Counted from the stretch's first letter, positions 10,090 to 19,011 are shown. The stretch is 64,000 bases of DNA from Roseivirga echinicomitans (GCF_001592935.1 NZ_LRDB01000012.1:310001-374000); one strand, 5' to 3'. Notes: a model not told the origin generated them from the sequence alone. Made by a program: numbers and translations.

Positions 10090-10188
10090 AATATTAACTC
10101 AAGTTTCAGAAGGAAACTAAGTAGTAGTTAATCATAAACTAAGATTATTTTTGGCTCGAGTTGGGTGCCTTAAATAGTGGTCGATTCG

Positions 10189-10212
10189 GAAAGCCTCGGG
10201 AGCGGGGCTTTC
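10189..10212 (+). terminator. Probable intrinsic terminator
   Basis: 9-bp stem (GAAAGCCTC / GGGGCTTTC, one G-T wobble) with a GGGAGC loop, about 100 bases after the 312-aa gene. The downstream T content is modest (TTCGTTTC). Together with the palindrome at 10227 it likely ends transcription here. Confidence 0.5.
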
Positions 10213-10226
10213 TTCGTTTCGTGATG

Positions 10227-10254
10227 AGCGAGTCAGTGCTAGCACTGACTCGCT
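10227..10254. repeat. Palindrome c of the GTRCYRGYAC-centred family
   Basis: Perfect inverted repeat with 13-bp arms (AGCGAGTCAGTGC / GCACTGACTCGCT) around a TA centre, followed by TTT. It may double as a terminator. Its core GTGCTAGCAC matches GTGCCAGCAC of palindrome a in nine of ten bases. Confidence 0.55.
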
Positions 10255-10341
10255 TTTGCCTTTCATAGGGGATGTTTAGGGGCTGTTATTCAACCTAATT
10301 TTATCATGTAATTAATCGGTAAAGAGGTAAATTCTTTAAAA

Positions 10342-10863
10342 ATGGAAACTTATCTGAATAGAGTTAGCGCTTTTGATAAAGAGCAAACCTACACATTGGA
10401 TGACAGAAGTATATCGAATGGACAAAGCCAGTGGGACTTACAGGATATTGAAAATGTTCATTTGAGCTTTAAGCCAACAAAGCATTATGGCAATATTTAT
10501 CAGTGTGCAATCGAGTCTAGATCGGGAAAGATTACCCTTAGCAACAGGCGCTATATTGGACCAGCAAGTTTTGATTATCAGTCAGCCGAATACAGTCAGT
10601 TTATAAAAATATTATTGCTGAATCTGGATGGTTATGGACTGACCAATTTCAAATCAGGCAAATCTAAATCTAATTACTGGTTAGAGGTAATAGCATCAAC
10701 CCTCTTTTTTGGACTGATACTTATTGTTCTAACCATGTTTGGTGCTTGGCTTGCTTCATTGGTATTCTTGGCCATCATCATCTTGCGGCTTATCCCTTAT
10801 TATAAGAAAAATCGGCCGATGACTTTTCCAGCTAGGCATATCCCTGACCACATTTTACCCTGA
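10342..10863 (+). CDS. Small membrane protein with N-terminal soluble domain
   Basis: 173 residues: a soluble, beta-rich domain (about 1-105) followed by two closely spaced membrane helices (about 113-150) and a short basic/proline tail. The soluble part (QSQWDLQDIENVHLSFKPT, RYIGPASF) resembles small PH-like domains of bacterial membrane proteins, but this is only an impression. It begins a co-directional group of three or four small membrane-protein genes (10342-12301). Function unknown. Confidence 0.65.
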   Translation: METYLNRVSAFDKEQTYTLDDRSISNGQSQWDLQDIENVHLSFKPTKHYGNIYQCAIESRSGKITLSNRRYIGPASFDYQSAEYSQFIKILLLNLDGYGLTNFKSGKSKSNYWLEVIASTLFFGLILIVLTMFGAWLASLVFLAIIILRLIPYYKKNRPMTFPARHIPDHILP

Positions 10864-10894
10864 AATCAACTTTTTAAATCTTAAAATATAAACT

Positions 10895-11284
10895 ATGAAA
10901 AAGGTATTAATAGGACTTTTCTTTGTGTTTGCTGTAATAGTATATTTCGTTGCTAGCTCGTCTAGCTATGGAGAAAAACTAGAATTTAATGGCACTGACG
11001 TTTATTACACTGATCTAGTTACTGAAACTGATGCCCAAAAACTGGGAGATTATTTGATTGAATCAGAGTTTGCCGATGGCAACGGAAAATCTGTTCAATT
11101 AACAAGAAGAGACTCTACTTATTTGTTCAGAATGGTGGTGATTGATGGTGTGACAGAAGACAGCACCAAAGATATAAGTTTTAAGGCATTGGCTATGCTT
11201 ATCTCAATGGAGGTGTTTGATGATGCTCCTGTTGAGCTAGAGGCCTGTTCGAATACTTTTGAAACTCTTCGAGTATATAAGTAA
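10895..11284 (+). CDS. Small exported or membrane-anchored protein
   Basis: 129 residues: a single N-terminal hydrophobic helix (MKKVLIGLFFVFAVIVYFVA) without a lipobox cysteine, so probably an uncleaved anchor or signal. The remaining soluble domain of about 105 residues is acidic. The gene lies 31 bases after the previous gene, and the next gene starts one base after its stop, so the three are very likely co-transcribed and translationally linked. The family is not recognised. Confidence 0.65.
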   Translation: MKKVLIGLFFVFAVIVYFVASSSSYGEKLEFNGTDVYYTDLVTETDAQKLGDYLIESEFADGNGKSVQLTRRDSTYLFRMVVIDGVTEDSTKDISFKALAMLISMEVFDDAPVELEACSNTFETLRVYK

Positions 11285-11285
11285 A

Positions 11286-12044
11286 ATGGAAGCGTCCAAA
11301 AAATCCCGATTTACAGGCGTAATAGCCGGGTTGACCCTCTTAATGATTGCTGGGCTTAGTGCTTGTATTATCATGCTTATTTTGATGTCCGTTGATGATA
11401 TCTCATTTGACAAAGTTATGGTCTTCGTGCTGGGCCTAGCGGTAACTGTAATTAGCTTGCGGACAATTGTTAAGCAAAATCAAAGCTACAGTCAACAGAG
11501 AGTAGATATGGCTAGAAATGGTGGTGAGGCCGTTCTAACCCAATGGGAAATAGACAAAACGCAATGGACTCACTTCTGTAAATCTAAATACGAATCAGAC
11601 ATCAACGAGTCTTCTGGCTACGGTTGGTCTGCTGCTTGCTTAATGGGGCTTGTCTCCGGTTTTTCGCTTTGGAATAGATTTGATTTAGGCCAGATAGTTG
11701 CGTTTGTACTGTTAATCGCTGGTGTTTTCTTTTTTATTGGAAAATATGTAGCAGGATTGAAAGCTAGGTCTGATTTTAAAAGGCAATGTCAATTGGAAGT
11801 GGCGGATATTCATTTTGCAAGATCCTCTATTATATTCAACAGTAGGCTTATCCTCCTAAATGAGTTAGGCTACCGGCTCAAAGACTTTTCAATTCAAGAT
11901 AAGTTTAACATGAAGGTGATTATATTTACGGTCGAGTCTGGGGTTGGAAGTAGAAAGTCTAGCAGTGGTTATACAATCCCTATGCCAGCCGATAAAATGG
12001 AAGAAGCAAATCAGCTATCCTCCTATTACAACGGAATTGCTTAA
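11286..12044 (+). CDS. Multipass membrane protein of unknown function
   Basis: A TTG in frame at 11259 would overlap the preceding gene. ATG 11286, one base after that gene's stop, is the better start and gives 252 residues. Four probable membrane helices, at about 9-34, 44-60, 113-131 and 135-155, are followed by a cytoplasm-like domain of about 95 residues. No transporter or enzyme motif is seen. The tight spacing argues for translational coupling with the 129-aa protein. A hairpin lies after it at 12085. Confidence 0.65.
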   Translation: MEASKKSRFTGVIAGLTLLMIAGLSACIIMLILMSVDDISFDKVMVFVLGLAVTVISLRTIVKQNQSYSQQRVDMARNGGEAVLTQWEIDKTQWTHFCKSKYESDINESSGYGWSAACLMGLVSGFSLWNRFDLGQIVAFVLLIAGVFFFIGKYVAGLKARSDFKRQCQLEVADIHFARSSIIFNSRLILLNELGYRLKDFSIQDKFNMKVIIFTVESGVGSRKSSSGYTIPMPADKMEEANQLSSYYNGIA

Positions 12045-12084
12045 ATTAGGGTCAGTATAATAACTGGCAGAGTTGTTGTAAACG

Positions 12085-12105
12085 AGGTTGGTTAGTTACC
12101 AACCT
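12085..12105 (+). other. Hairpin upstream of a 61-aa protein gene
   Basis: Perfect 8-bp inverted repeat (AGGTTGGT / ACCAACCT) with a TAGTT loop, ending ten bases before the ATG at 12116. It lacks a T-run, so it is not a good intrinsic terminator. It could influence translation of the next gene or be an operator. Confidence 0.4.
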
Positions 12106-12115
12106 TAATCTAGAA

Positions 12116-12301
12116 ATGAGAAAAGTAATTAACTTTTGTTTTGTCTTGCTCGCAATTGCTGCGGTAGTCTATGGACTAATAGAGCGTGATTCTAAGAATA
12201 GGGCCACCAAGGAATCTCATGCTTTGGAATTGATTAAAGACAAGTCTCAAAATGATAATCTGATCTCTGATATAGAGGAGGATGTAGCTGTACCCTATTA
12301 A
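12116..12301 (+). CDS. Small single-pass membrane protein (61 aa)
   Basis: MRKVINFCFVLLAIAAVVYG forms one hydrophobic helix, followed by a charged tail of about 40 residues ending DVAVPY. It could be an uncleaved anchor. It lies downstream of three small membrane-protein genes on the same strand and stops ten bases before the convergent receptor gene. Coding status rests only on plausible composition and context. Confidence 0.5.
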   Translation: MRKVINFCFVLLAIAAVVYGLIERDSKNRATKESHALELIKDKSQNDNLISDIEEDVAVPY

Positions 12302-12310
12302 CTATTCAAA

Positions 12311-15034
12311 TTATTTTCCTCCAAACTTATTCAGCTTATACCCCAGCCTAAACCTAAAGATTTGGCGCAAAACGTTGGTTTCAGAATTTTGGATGTATTC
12401 TGAGGTTACATTCCGATTAATTACAGAGCTTTGACCTAGTAAATCACTTGCGGTTACACTAAAATCCATTTTCTTTTTGAAGAAGGACTTACCCAACGAC
12501 ATGTTCCAGATTACTTGGCTGGTGCCTTCAATGTTGCCCACTTTACCATTTTGTTGATGGCTGAGTGAGGTAGTGATGAAAATCCCACTTTCTGATTTAT
12601 AGGTAGCGCGCAGGGAAGAAGCCATTTGGGAATAGCGTCTATTACCTGCTTCATTACTCTGGTTTTTTACATTAGAGAAACCGGGCCTTGCACTAAGTGA
12701 GATATCAAGCTTCTTACTAAAGTTGCTGTTTACCGCAAATCCAATTCCATAATTAGAGTTTTCTGAAACTTGAATGACACCATTTAAGAACTGAGGATTT
12801 CGGCTAAAACTAGCAGAGCCGCCAATTTGAACATTGAGTTTCAATTTTTCTATGGGCTTTGAAATATTGACACTCCCATTCAGATTTCTTCTTCCATCCA
12901 TATTTACGGGAGTACTTAATCGAGCACCCACAGGTAATTCAATACCATCAGGGCTATTTGTTCCATTCCCAATAATCGTACTGTTTACTACTATGTTTTC
13001 TGTAGTTCCTGCAGATAGGTTGAAGGAGATATATGATTTTGTTTCCTTGTTAAAAAGGGCATAGGCTAAGGTTAGCCTGTTAGAGTAACTTTCAGAGAGT
13101 TCTGGGTTTCCTCTTCTTAGGAATAAAGGGTTACTGTTGTCCAGCACATCTTGCAATTGTCTGGCTTGAGGTACCCCCATACCTCTTGAATAATTCAATC
13201 TTATTTGTTTACCCTCCTTGTTCCTGAAAGACAAACTAACATTGGGGAGAAAGCCTTCAAATTTTCTGTCTAAGGCGGTAAATCTTGGGAAAATCTGATT
13301 ATTCTCGATTCTTTGGAGCTGGTATTTTGCCCCAGCAGTGATGTTTATTTCTCCAATCTTAAACTGAATTCCCGAGTTAAATTCGTCCTTGGTTAATCTG
13401 TTGTCATACTGACTTGATCGAAGGGTGTCGATGTCCGTATAATTCGATTCATTGTTATTGTAGTTGAGTAGTAAGTTTTCGTTGTCGGTTTTGTTAACAT
13501 CCCTTTTATATGAAAGCTTCAAGCTCTGTTTTTCTCCTATGGGTTCGGTATAAGAAACTTGAGTGGAAAACCTATTGGTGTTATCTTCCGGTCTACTGAA
13601 TTGGTCGTAATCTTGGTTGCTTACATCTCCAGTACTAAAACGATTGATAGACCTTACAGAATCAATACCAGTCGATTCACTTTGACCAAGGCTAGAGTTG
13701 ATTGAAATAGTTCTGCCTTTTTTGGAGAATTTATGCCACCAACTAAAGCTACTACTCCAGTTATTTCCATCAAGCTCAGAGAAGTTCCTATTGTTAGTAC
13801 TATTGATTTCTTCATCATTCATAAAAGTATTTCCAGTTACATGAGAAGTGTTCTTTCCCTCGCTTAATGAAAAACTCTGTCTCAGTGTAATTCGATCATT
13901 GTCGCTTGGTTTATACTCTAAACTCAGTGATGTACTATGAGATATATTATTGTTTTCACGTTCAGATCTTTGGTTGTAAACCCTACCAGAATCAGCTGCT
14001 TGAATATATTGTTGAGAAGTTTCATTAATCGATTTAGTAATTGACCCTCGGTAAGCATAGGACGCATTTGCTGTAAGCTTCGGTAGGATTTCAGAATAAT
14101 AGTAAGTGTTGAAATTACTCTGTTGTGAAATGCCTCCGCTTGGCCCCATTCCCTGAACCATAACCATACCTTGGCTGCCTCCAACATCTACATATCGAGG
14201 AGCTCCACCTCCTGAGCTTAGATTATTGAAAACTCCAGAAAAAGAAAACCTGTCTTTGCCTCGAATAAAGTTAATATTGCCACTTGCTAGATAGCGTTCT
14301 GGTGGACTGTAAGTCAGGCCTAAGGTTGAAAAATAGCCTCTTCGTTTTTCTGGTTTGGTCACCACATTAAGCACCTTTTCCCTTTTTCCATCATCGTGAC
14401 CACTAAATATGGCTTCCTTACTTTTTTCATCTATCACCTGAATTTTACTTACCATATCTGCTGGTAAATTCTTCAAAGTGAATTCTGGACTGTTTTGGAA
14501 AAAGGGTTTTCCATCAACTATTATCTTTGTAATAGCTTCCCCTTGAGAAGTTAATTTTCCATCTTTTACTTCCAACCCAGGCATTTTTTTCAGTAGGTCC
14601 TCAAGGTTGGCTTCGGAAGTCGTTTTGTAGGCAGATGAGTTAAATTCTACGGTATCCTGCTTTAAAACTACGGCAGGAGCAATACCTTCAACGCTTACTG
14701 AATCGAGCAGCATAAGGTCATCTACCAAAAATATTTTTCCTAAGTCGATTGATTGATTATTGAATTCGAAGGTTTGAGAATAGGGTTTAAAGCCTACGTA
14801 AGTGATGTCGATTTTGTAAGTGCCCTTGGTTAATTTTGAGAAGCTAAACTCACCTTTTTCTGAGGTGGTTATGGCTTTAAAAAGGCTATCGTTTTGCTGG
14901 AGGAGGATCACATTGGCCAAATAGAGTGGCTTTTGTTCCGTGCTGTCGAGCACTACTCCAGAGATGGTTGCTTCTTGTGATATGCAATATGACAAGCACA
15001 AGATTGAGTATAAAAAAATAATAACTAGTTTCAT
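12311..15034 (-). CDS. Outer-membrane TonB-receptor-like beta-barrel protein
   Basis: 907 residues. Signal peptide, then a carboxypeptidase-regulatory-like beta domain at about 20-110 (ISGVVLDSTEQKPLYLANV), a plug-like region at about 130-225 (LLKKMPGLEVKDG, KIIVDGKPFF, NVVTKPEKRRGYF), and a long barrel with periodic strands to a terminal phenylalanine-poor end. This is the CarboxypepD_reg/OMP_b-brl_3 type common in Bacteroidota; no TonB box was identified. It is a paralogue of the next gene upstream in transcription order (15139-18105) and lies 104 bases after it, so they may be co-transcribed. Its ATG lies in a perfect 18-bp inverted repeat. Substrate unknown. Confidence 0.85.
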   Translation of the reverse strand: MKLVIIFLYSILCLSYCISQEATISGVVLDSTEQKPLYLANVILLQQNDSLFKAITTSEKGEFSFSKLTKGTYKIDITYVGFKPYSQTFEFNNQSIDLGKIFLVDDLMLLDSVSVEGIAPAVVLKQDTVEFNSSAYKTTSEANLEDLLKKMPGLEVKDGKLTSQGEAITKIIVDGKPFFQNSPEFTLKNLPADMVSKIQVIDEKSKEAIFSGHDDGKREKVLNVVTKPEKRRGYFSTLGLTYSPPERYLASGNINFIRGKDRFSFSGVFNNLSSGGGAPRYVDVGGSQGMVMVQGMGPSGGISQQSNFNTYYYSEILPKLTANASYAYRGSITKSINETSQQYIQAADSGRVYNQRSERENNNISHSTSLSLEYKPSDNDRITLRQSFSLSEGKNTSHVTGNTFMNDEEINSTNNRNFSELDGNNWSSSFSWWHKFSKKGRTISINSSLGQSESTGIDSVRSINRFSTGDVSNQDYDQFSRPEDNTNRFSTQVSYTEPIGEKQSLKLSYKRDVNKTDNENLLLNYNNNESNYTDIDTLRSSQYDNRLTKDEFNSGIQFKIGEINITAGAKYQLQRIENNQIFPRFTALDRKFEGFLPNVSLSFRNKEGKQIRLNYSRGMGVPQARQLQDVLDNSNPLFLRRGNPELSESYSNRLTLAYALFNKETKSYISFNLSAGTTENIVVNSTIIGNGTNSPDGIELPVGARLSTPVNMDGRRNLNGSVNISKPIEKLKLNVQIGGSASFSRNPQFLNGVIQVSENSNYGIGFAVNSNFSKKLDISLSARPGFSNVKNQSNEAGNRRYSQMASSLRATYKSESGIFITTSLSHQQNGKVGNIEGTSQVIWNMSLGKSFFKKKMDFSVTASDLLGQSSVINRNVTSEYIQNSETNVLRQIFRFRLGYKLNKFGGK

Positions 15035-15066
15035 GAATTATGACCTTGTCATGAAACTAGTTATTA
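15019..15066 (-). promoter_or_regulatory. Perfect 18-bp inverted repeat enclosing the start codon
   Basis: Arms 15019-15036 and 15049-15066 are exact reverse complements (ending CTAGTTTCATGA on the plus strand) with a 12-base loop. On the minus-strand mRNA the downstream arm contains the ATG of the 907-aa receptor gene and its first codons. A hairpin would therefore bury the start codon and the ribosome-binding region. Being bounded by a start codon rather than followed by a T-run, it looks like translational control rather than termination (inference). Confidence 0.6.
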
Positions 15067-15138
15067 AAATTAGAAAACTTAAATTTTAGTTTGTTAAAAA
15101 ATTAAAATTTGATGTTTAATATATGTCTGATTTGGAGC

Positions 15139-18105
15139 TTAGTACATGTCTCCAGTTCCAATACCTCCGTTGCCACCACGGCCACCTCTAGCTCCACCTG
15201 CACCTCCTTCATTTCCACCGAAACGTTGTCTTGGATTATCAAGGTTAGGAACCGTTCCGCTACCAAAACTTCTGATATTGAAAGTGAAGGTTAACATTAC
15301 ATACTGGGTAAGTATTTGTGAGTTAGTGTCCTGAATATAAGATCCATTGATGCTTCTTGAAACTCTCTGGTTTTGCTTTAAGAGGTCAAAAACGGTCAGT
15401 TTCAATTCAGCTTTGTCCTTTATTAACTTCTTGCCAAATTCCATATTCCAAACCAAATAACTTTGGTTAAATCCATCGCTAAGGCCAGGGTTGGCAGTGT
15501 GGTTCACTTCAGATCTAAACACGAAGCTAGGCCCGAATATCCAGTTCAATCTCAAACGTGTTGACTGAGTGAAATTCTCTGTATTGGTTTGGCTTTGAAC
15601 CGTATTGCTGGTTGTGCTATAGCTAGAATTACTAGAAAGCGTGAAATCAATCTTTTCACTAATGTTACTGCTGAATACTGCGCCCAATCCTAAACTAGGA
15701 GAAGAAGAGTGATTCATTTCTTCGTTAATCATTTCCGGTGTACGGCTATAATTTCCAGAAAGGGTTAGGTTCAAGTTAGATTTCACAGAGGCCATCGGAA
15801 GGCCAAATGAAACAAAACTTCTTACACTGTAATAGCCACCCAAGTTCATAGGTTGAGAATATTGAGCACCAGGCTCTAAGGTAATATCTCCTACCGATGT
15901 GTTCTCTCTTGAGGCAATAATGGTATTGTTACCAATGTAATTGTCAGAATAAGTGGTGTTCAATGTGGCGAAAAATGTAGTCGACTTTTCAATGTTTGTT
16001 TTGGTATATCTAATCGTTGCGTTGTGCTGGTAATTTTGATCCAAGTTTGGATTACCTGCGCTAATGAATAGAGGGTTAGAGTTATCAATTACATTTTGCA
16101 GTTGACTTACCGATGGAGCTTGTGTACTGGTTCTGTATGAAACATTCACGTTTTCTGTACGCCCAACACTGTATCGGTAGTTAAAACTTGGTAAAAAGTT
16201 GTTAAACGTTCGCTGTACGTTGTCATCTGTAGGGAAAGTTTGATCGTTGTCTAATGTCGCATTTTGATAATTAGCACTTACCGAAAGGTTTGCTTTGTCG
16301 CCTCTTAAATTATAACCCACAGTAGCGCCATGTGTAATATAGTCGTTCGTGAAAATATTACTCAATGGAATGTTAAGGTCTGAGTACTGACCTGCGCCTT
16401 CATTGTAATCATATGTTTCCTTGTTCGAATCATTGTATTGATAACCGTATTGATAGGTCATTAATAATTGACTCTTGTCAGTGAGAGGCTCAGTATAAGT
16501 AGCGTTTGCTCTTAGGGTTAGCCCCGGTTGAGTCAATGACGCACTTTGTCTAAGGTCTTGATTCTCAGGATTACCTTGTCTATCGTAGAAAACGTTTTCA
16601 GACAACAAAAGACTTTCACCTGTGCTTTTATTCAGTGCAGTATTTACGTTGATCGAGAAGGTTCGCCCTCTTTTATCAAATGAACGTCTATAAAGGAGGT
16701 TGTTAGAGAAATTATAGGCCATTAGGTCACTTGTGTTCTCGGTATCCGTAGAGTTCAGAATGTCATCGTTGAGCATAGTGGTTCCTGTTACAAAGGAAGA
16801 ACCCACATTGTCTTGAAGCGTAAGCTGTGGCCTAATTGTGAACGAGTTCTTATCGTTGATTTTATAATCAATTTTTGCGCTGAATCTATGGTTAATGTTG
16901 GTGCTCGGTGAAATTGTATTCTCCTCATAAGTCTGACCTTCGTTTTGAGGCAGGGTAAACTGTCTGAAAATCGATTGGTTAGAGGTATTACTGCTTTCAT
17001 TATAGAAATAGCTTCCTGAAAAGTCTAATTTTTTGTTGGGCTGATAAGAGTAGTTGATACCAAAAGCTGTGGTTTTAGAAATTCCACCTTGTTGGCCAAC
17101 AAGAAAGTCGCTGGTGTTTCCTCCGTTAGAGAAGCCACCGCCTCCACCTCCGCCACCGCCAGCACCACCTCGGCCACCACCACCTCCAGCGCCACCTCGG
17201 CCACCACCACCTCCAGCGCCTCTGCCACCACCAGAAGTGATACCTAATAAATCGCTGGTAGCAAAGTTTTGGATGTTAATATTGTTGGTTTGCGCTAAAA
17301 TGGTGGTTCTGCTTTTAGGTCTGAAAAGGTTAATGCTTCCTCCAACATTATAAGTTTCGTCAGTTCCTGCACCAGCGTATACTTTTCCGAATTCACCATT
17401 GCTCATACTTGCTTTGGTGATAATGTTTAACACCTTAGAAGTTTCGCCATCTACAAAGCCAGTGAACTGAGATTGGTCACTGCCTTCATCATAAACTTGA
17501 ATTTTTTCAATAATCTCTGCTGGTAAATTTTGTAAAGCAGCACTGGCGTCTGTGCCAAAAAATTCACGTCCATCTACCAATACTTTTTTGACTGATTCGC
17601 CTTGAGCCTGAACTTGTCCGTCCACTATCATAATTCCAGGCATTTTCTCTAAAAGATCTTGGGCCGTGGCATCTGGATTTACTTTGTATGCTGCGGCATT
17701 CATAATGGTAGTATCTCCATTTTGCTCTACTCGATCTACAAGTCCCTCTACAGTTACTCCTTCCAGTTGCTTAATGTCTTCCGACATTAAAATTGTACCT
17801 AGATCAAGAGTTCCTCCTGCTACTGTAATGTCTTTTTTGAAATCGAAATACCCTACAAATGAAATTTTAAAAGAGTAGTTACCATCGGCTATTCCGGTAA
17901 TTCTAAACTCTCCATTCAAGTCACTTATTTTGGCTTTAAGGCTAGCGTCTGCTTTGTTAACAATACTGATAGTTGCGGCCACCATGGGTACACGGTCGGC
18001 ACTATCGAGAACGGTTCCTTTCACTACCCAAAACTGCGCTTGGGCGCTGCTTGCAAAAGCTAGGAACATAAAAATGATTGCGGTTCGGATGACTTGATTT
18101 TTCAT
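15139..18105 (-). CDS. Outer-membrane TonB-receptor-like beta-barrel protein with glycine-rich loop
   Basis: 988 residues. Signal peptide ending SSAQAQ, carboxypeptidase-regulatory-like domain at about 28-112 (VKGTVLDSADRVPMVAATI), plug-like region (LLEKMPGIMIVDG, VLVDGREFFG, NIITKASMSNGEF) and a long barrel. Between early barrel strands, at about 290-330, lies a stretch of some 38 residues that is almost only Gly with Arg and Ala; the paralogue at 12311 has only a short Gly/Met-rich loop at the same place. The C-terminus carries a second Gly/Arg-rich tail after the barrel. The loop is encoded partly by a 27-bp tandem repeat. Probably the first gene of a two-receptor unit. Confidence 0.85.
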   Translation of the reverse strand: MKNQVIRTAIIFMFLAFASSAQAQFWVVKGTVLDSADRVPMVAATISIVNKADASLKAKISDLNGEFRITGIADGNYSFKISFVGYFDFKKDITVAGGTLDLGTILMSEDIKQLEGVTVEGLVDRVEQNGDTTIMNAAAYKVNPDATAQDLLEKMPGIMIVDGQVQAQGESVKKVLVDGREFFGTDASAALQNLPAEIIEKIQVYDEGSDQSQFTGFVDGETSKVLNIITKASMSNGEFGKVYAGAGTDETYNVGGSINLFRPKSRTTILAQTNNINIQNFATSDLLGITSGGGRGAGGGGGRGGAGGGGGRGGAGGGGGGGGGFSNGGNTSDFLVGQQGGISKTTAFGINYSYQPNKKLDFSGSYFYNESSNTSNQSIFRQFTLPQNEGQTYEENTISPSTNINHRFSAKIDYKINDKNSFTIRPQLTLQDNVGSSFVTGTTMLNDDILNSTDTENTSDLMAYNFSNNLLYRRSFDKRGRTFSINVNTALNKSTGESLLLSENVFYDRQGNPENQDLRQSASLTQPGLTLRANATYTEPLTDKSQLLMTYQYGYQYNDSNKETYDYNEGAGQYSDLNIPLSNIFTNDYITHGATVGYNLRGDKANLSVSANYQNATLDNDQTFPTDDNVQRTFNNFLPSFNYRYSVGRTENVNVSYRTSTQAPSVSQLQNVIDNSNPLFISAGNPNLDQNYQHNATIRYTKTNIEKSTTFFATLNTTYSDNYIGNNTIIASRENTSVGDITLEPGAQYSQPMNLGGYYSVRSFVSFGLPMASVKSNLNLTLSGNYSRTPEMINEEMNHSSSPSLGLGAVFSSNISEKIDFTLSSNSSYSTTSNTVQSQTNTENFTQSTRLRLNWIFGPSFVFRSEVNHTANPGLSDGFNQSYLVWNMEFGKKLIKDKAELKLTVFDLLKQNQRVSRSINGSYIQDTNSQILTQYVMLTFTFNIRSFGSGTVPNLDNPRQRFGGNEGGAGGARGGRGGNGGIGTGDMY
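17165..17218. repeat. 27-bp tandem repeat (2 copies) in the glycine-rich loop
   Basis: Two perfect 27-bp units (17165-17191 and 17192-17218), each encoding nine Gly/Arg/Ala residues, with degenerate partial copies on both sides. The unit length keeps frame, so slippage would alter loop length without breaking the receptor. Confidence 0.7.
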
Positions 18106-18177
18106 ATTGGCACTTTGACATAGGATTTTTGAAAAGGTTTATTTTGCTTTTTTATCGTTGTATTACGGTAACTAATT

Positions 18178-18208
18178 ATTGTTTAACGATAATTAATTTC
18201 TACATTTG
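18178..18208 (+). promoter_or_regulatory. Bacteroidota-type promoter for the 50-aa/DUF2975 operon
   Basis: ATTG at 18178-18181, 19 bases, then TACATTTG at 18201-18208, matching the TTTG/TAnnTTTG consensus with one mismatch in the -33 element. The start codon at 18224 is 16 bases downstream, giving a very short leader. Confidence 0.55.
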
Positions 18209-18223
18209 GTAAAATTGAAAAAT

Positions 18224-18376
18224 ATGAATGTCTCGAAAGCATCTTTATGGCTGACCAATATTTTGATAGGAGCAGCTATTTGTTGTGCTGATTTGATTTG
18301 GCTTTTTACACATTCAAACAACTCTGACTTTAAACAAGGAATAGAACTTAAAACGGATAAAGACCTAACGATATGA
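18224..18376 (+). CDS. 50-aa membrane peptide heading the DUF2975 operon
   Basis: ATG at 18224, TGA at 18374-18376, 50 codons. Begins MNVSKASLWLTNILIGAAIC, giving one membrane helix (to about residue 28), then a polar tail with DKDLTI at the end. Its stop overlaps the ATG of the DUF2975 gene in an ATGA (18373-18376), the same kind of junction seen later in this operon. A consensus-like promoter lies directly upstream. The overlap, frame integrity and helix support a real gene. It ends with an ELKTDKDLTI-like tail that echoes the ...LKEDKELTI end of the following DUF2975 protein, so it might be a truncated relative. Function unknown. Confidence 0.65.
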   Translation: MNVSKASLWLTNILIGAAICCADLIWLFTHSNNSDFKQGIELKTDKDLTI

Positions 18377-19011
18377 AAAACAATAATTTACTGATTAAAA
18401 TCTGCGTTGTCTTTTTAACATTTGCTCGTTTGGCAACGGTGATTGGAATGGCAATAGTACTCTACTTTGGGATTTTCGAGAATACCGAGAAGTATTTCAC
18501 GGTGGAGATGAGCCGAGAGAATTTTGATAAAGTGGAAGAGGGGAGTACACTTGAAGTAAAAGCAGAATATCAAGATTCAATTAAAGAGGCGAAGCTTGAA
18601 TCCAGCACTAAGAACTATATTATTTCCTTCAATAAGAGTCCTCGTACTCTAATCTTTGTTGTTCTGATAGTCGTTATGGTTTTTTCCATCTACTTTATCC
18701 ACCTGTTGCTTCAGTTTGTGAAATCCGCATTGGGGGAAGATTTCTTCTGTCTGGAAAATGTTACTCGCGTCCGTATGATGGGTTTTATTTTAGTTGGGCT
18801 TGGTGCTGTACACCTAATGATGAATCTTTGGATTAGTTATATTGCGGGCAGTTATTTTGAACTTGACACGCTGGGTGCTAAAACAATAAAAGTGAGTTTT
18901 TCACCAGATATTTTCAGTAGTACAATTTTCGTTGGACTTATTGTATTGGTGGTGGCCCAAGCTTTTGATCATGGTTTAAAATTGAAAGAGGATAAAGAAT
19001 TGACAATCTAG
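18373..19011 (+). CDS. DUF2975 family membrane protein
   Basis: 212 residues with four membrane helices (about 8-34, 94-118, 136-158, 180-200) and an extracytoplasmic loop between the first two. The layout, and the pairing with a YozG-type HTH gene directly downstream, match DUF2975 proteins. The ATG overlaps the stop of the 50-aa peptide by four bases, and the TAG shares one base with the GTG of the HTH gene, so all are translationally coupled. The family is commonly found beside small Xre regulators; its molecular role is unknown. A membrane sensor acting on the regulator is an inference. Confidence 0.8.
   Translation: MKNNNLLIKICVVFLTFARLATVIGMAIVLYFGIFENTEKYFTVEMSRENFDKVEEGSTLEVKAEYQDSIKEAKLESSTKNYIISFNKSPRTLIFVVLIVVMVFSIYFIHLLLQFVKSALGEDFFCLENVTRVRMMGFILVGLGAVHLMMNLWISYIAGSYFELDTLGAKTIKVSFSPDIFSSTIFVGLIVLVVAQAFDHGLKLKEDKELTI

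Noticed and set aside
15019-15066. Invertible promoter or phase-variation switch
   Set aside because: Only 12 bases lie between the arms; too short for a recombinase-flipped segment.
17054-17353. Proline-rich 99-aa plus-strand frame
   Set aside because: It is the antisense of the Gly-rich loop of the minus-strand receptor; composition follows from the repeat.
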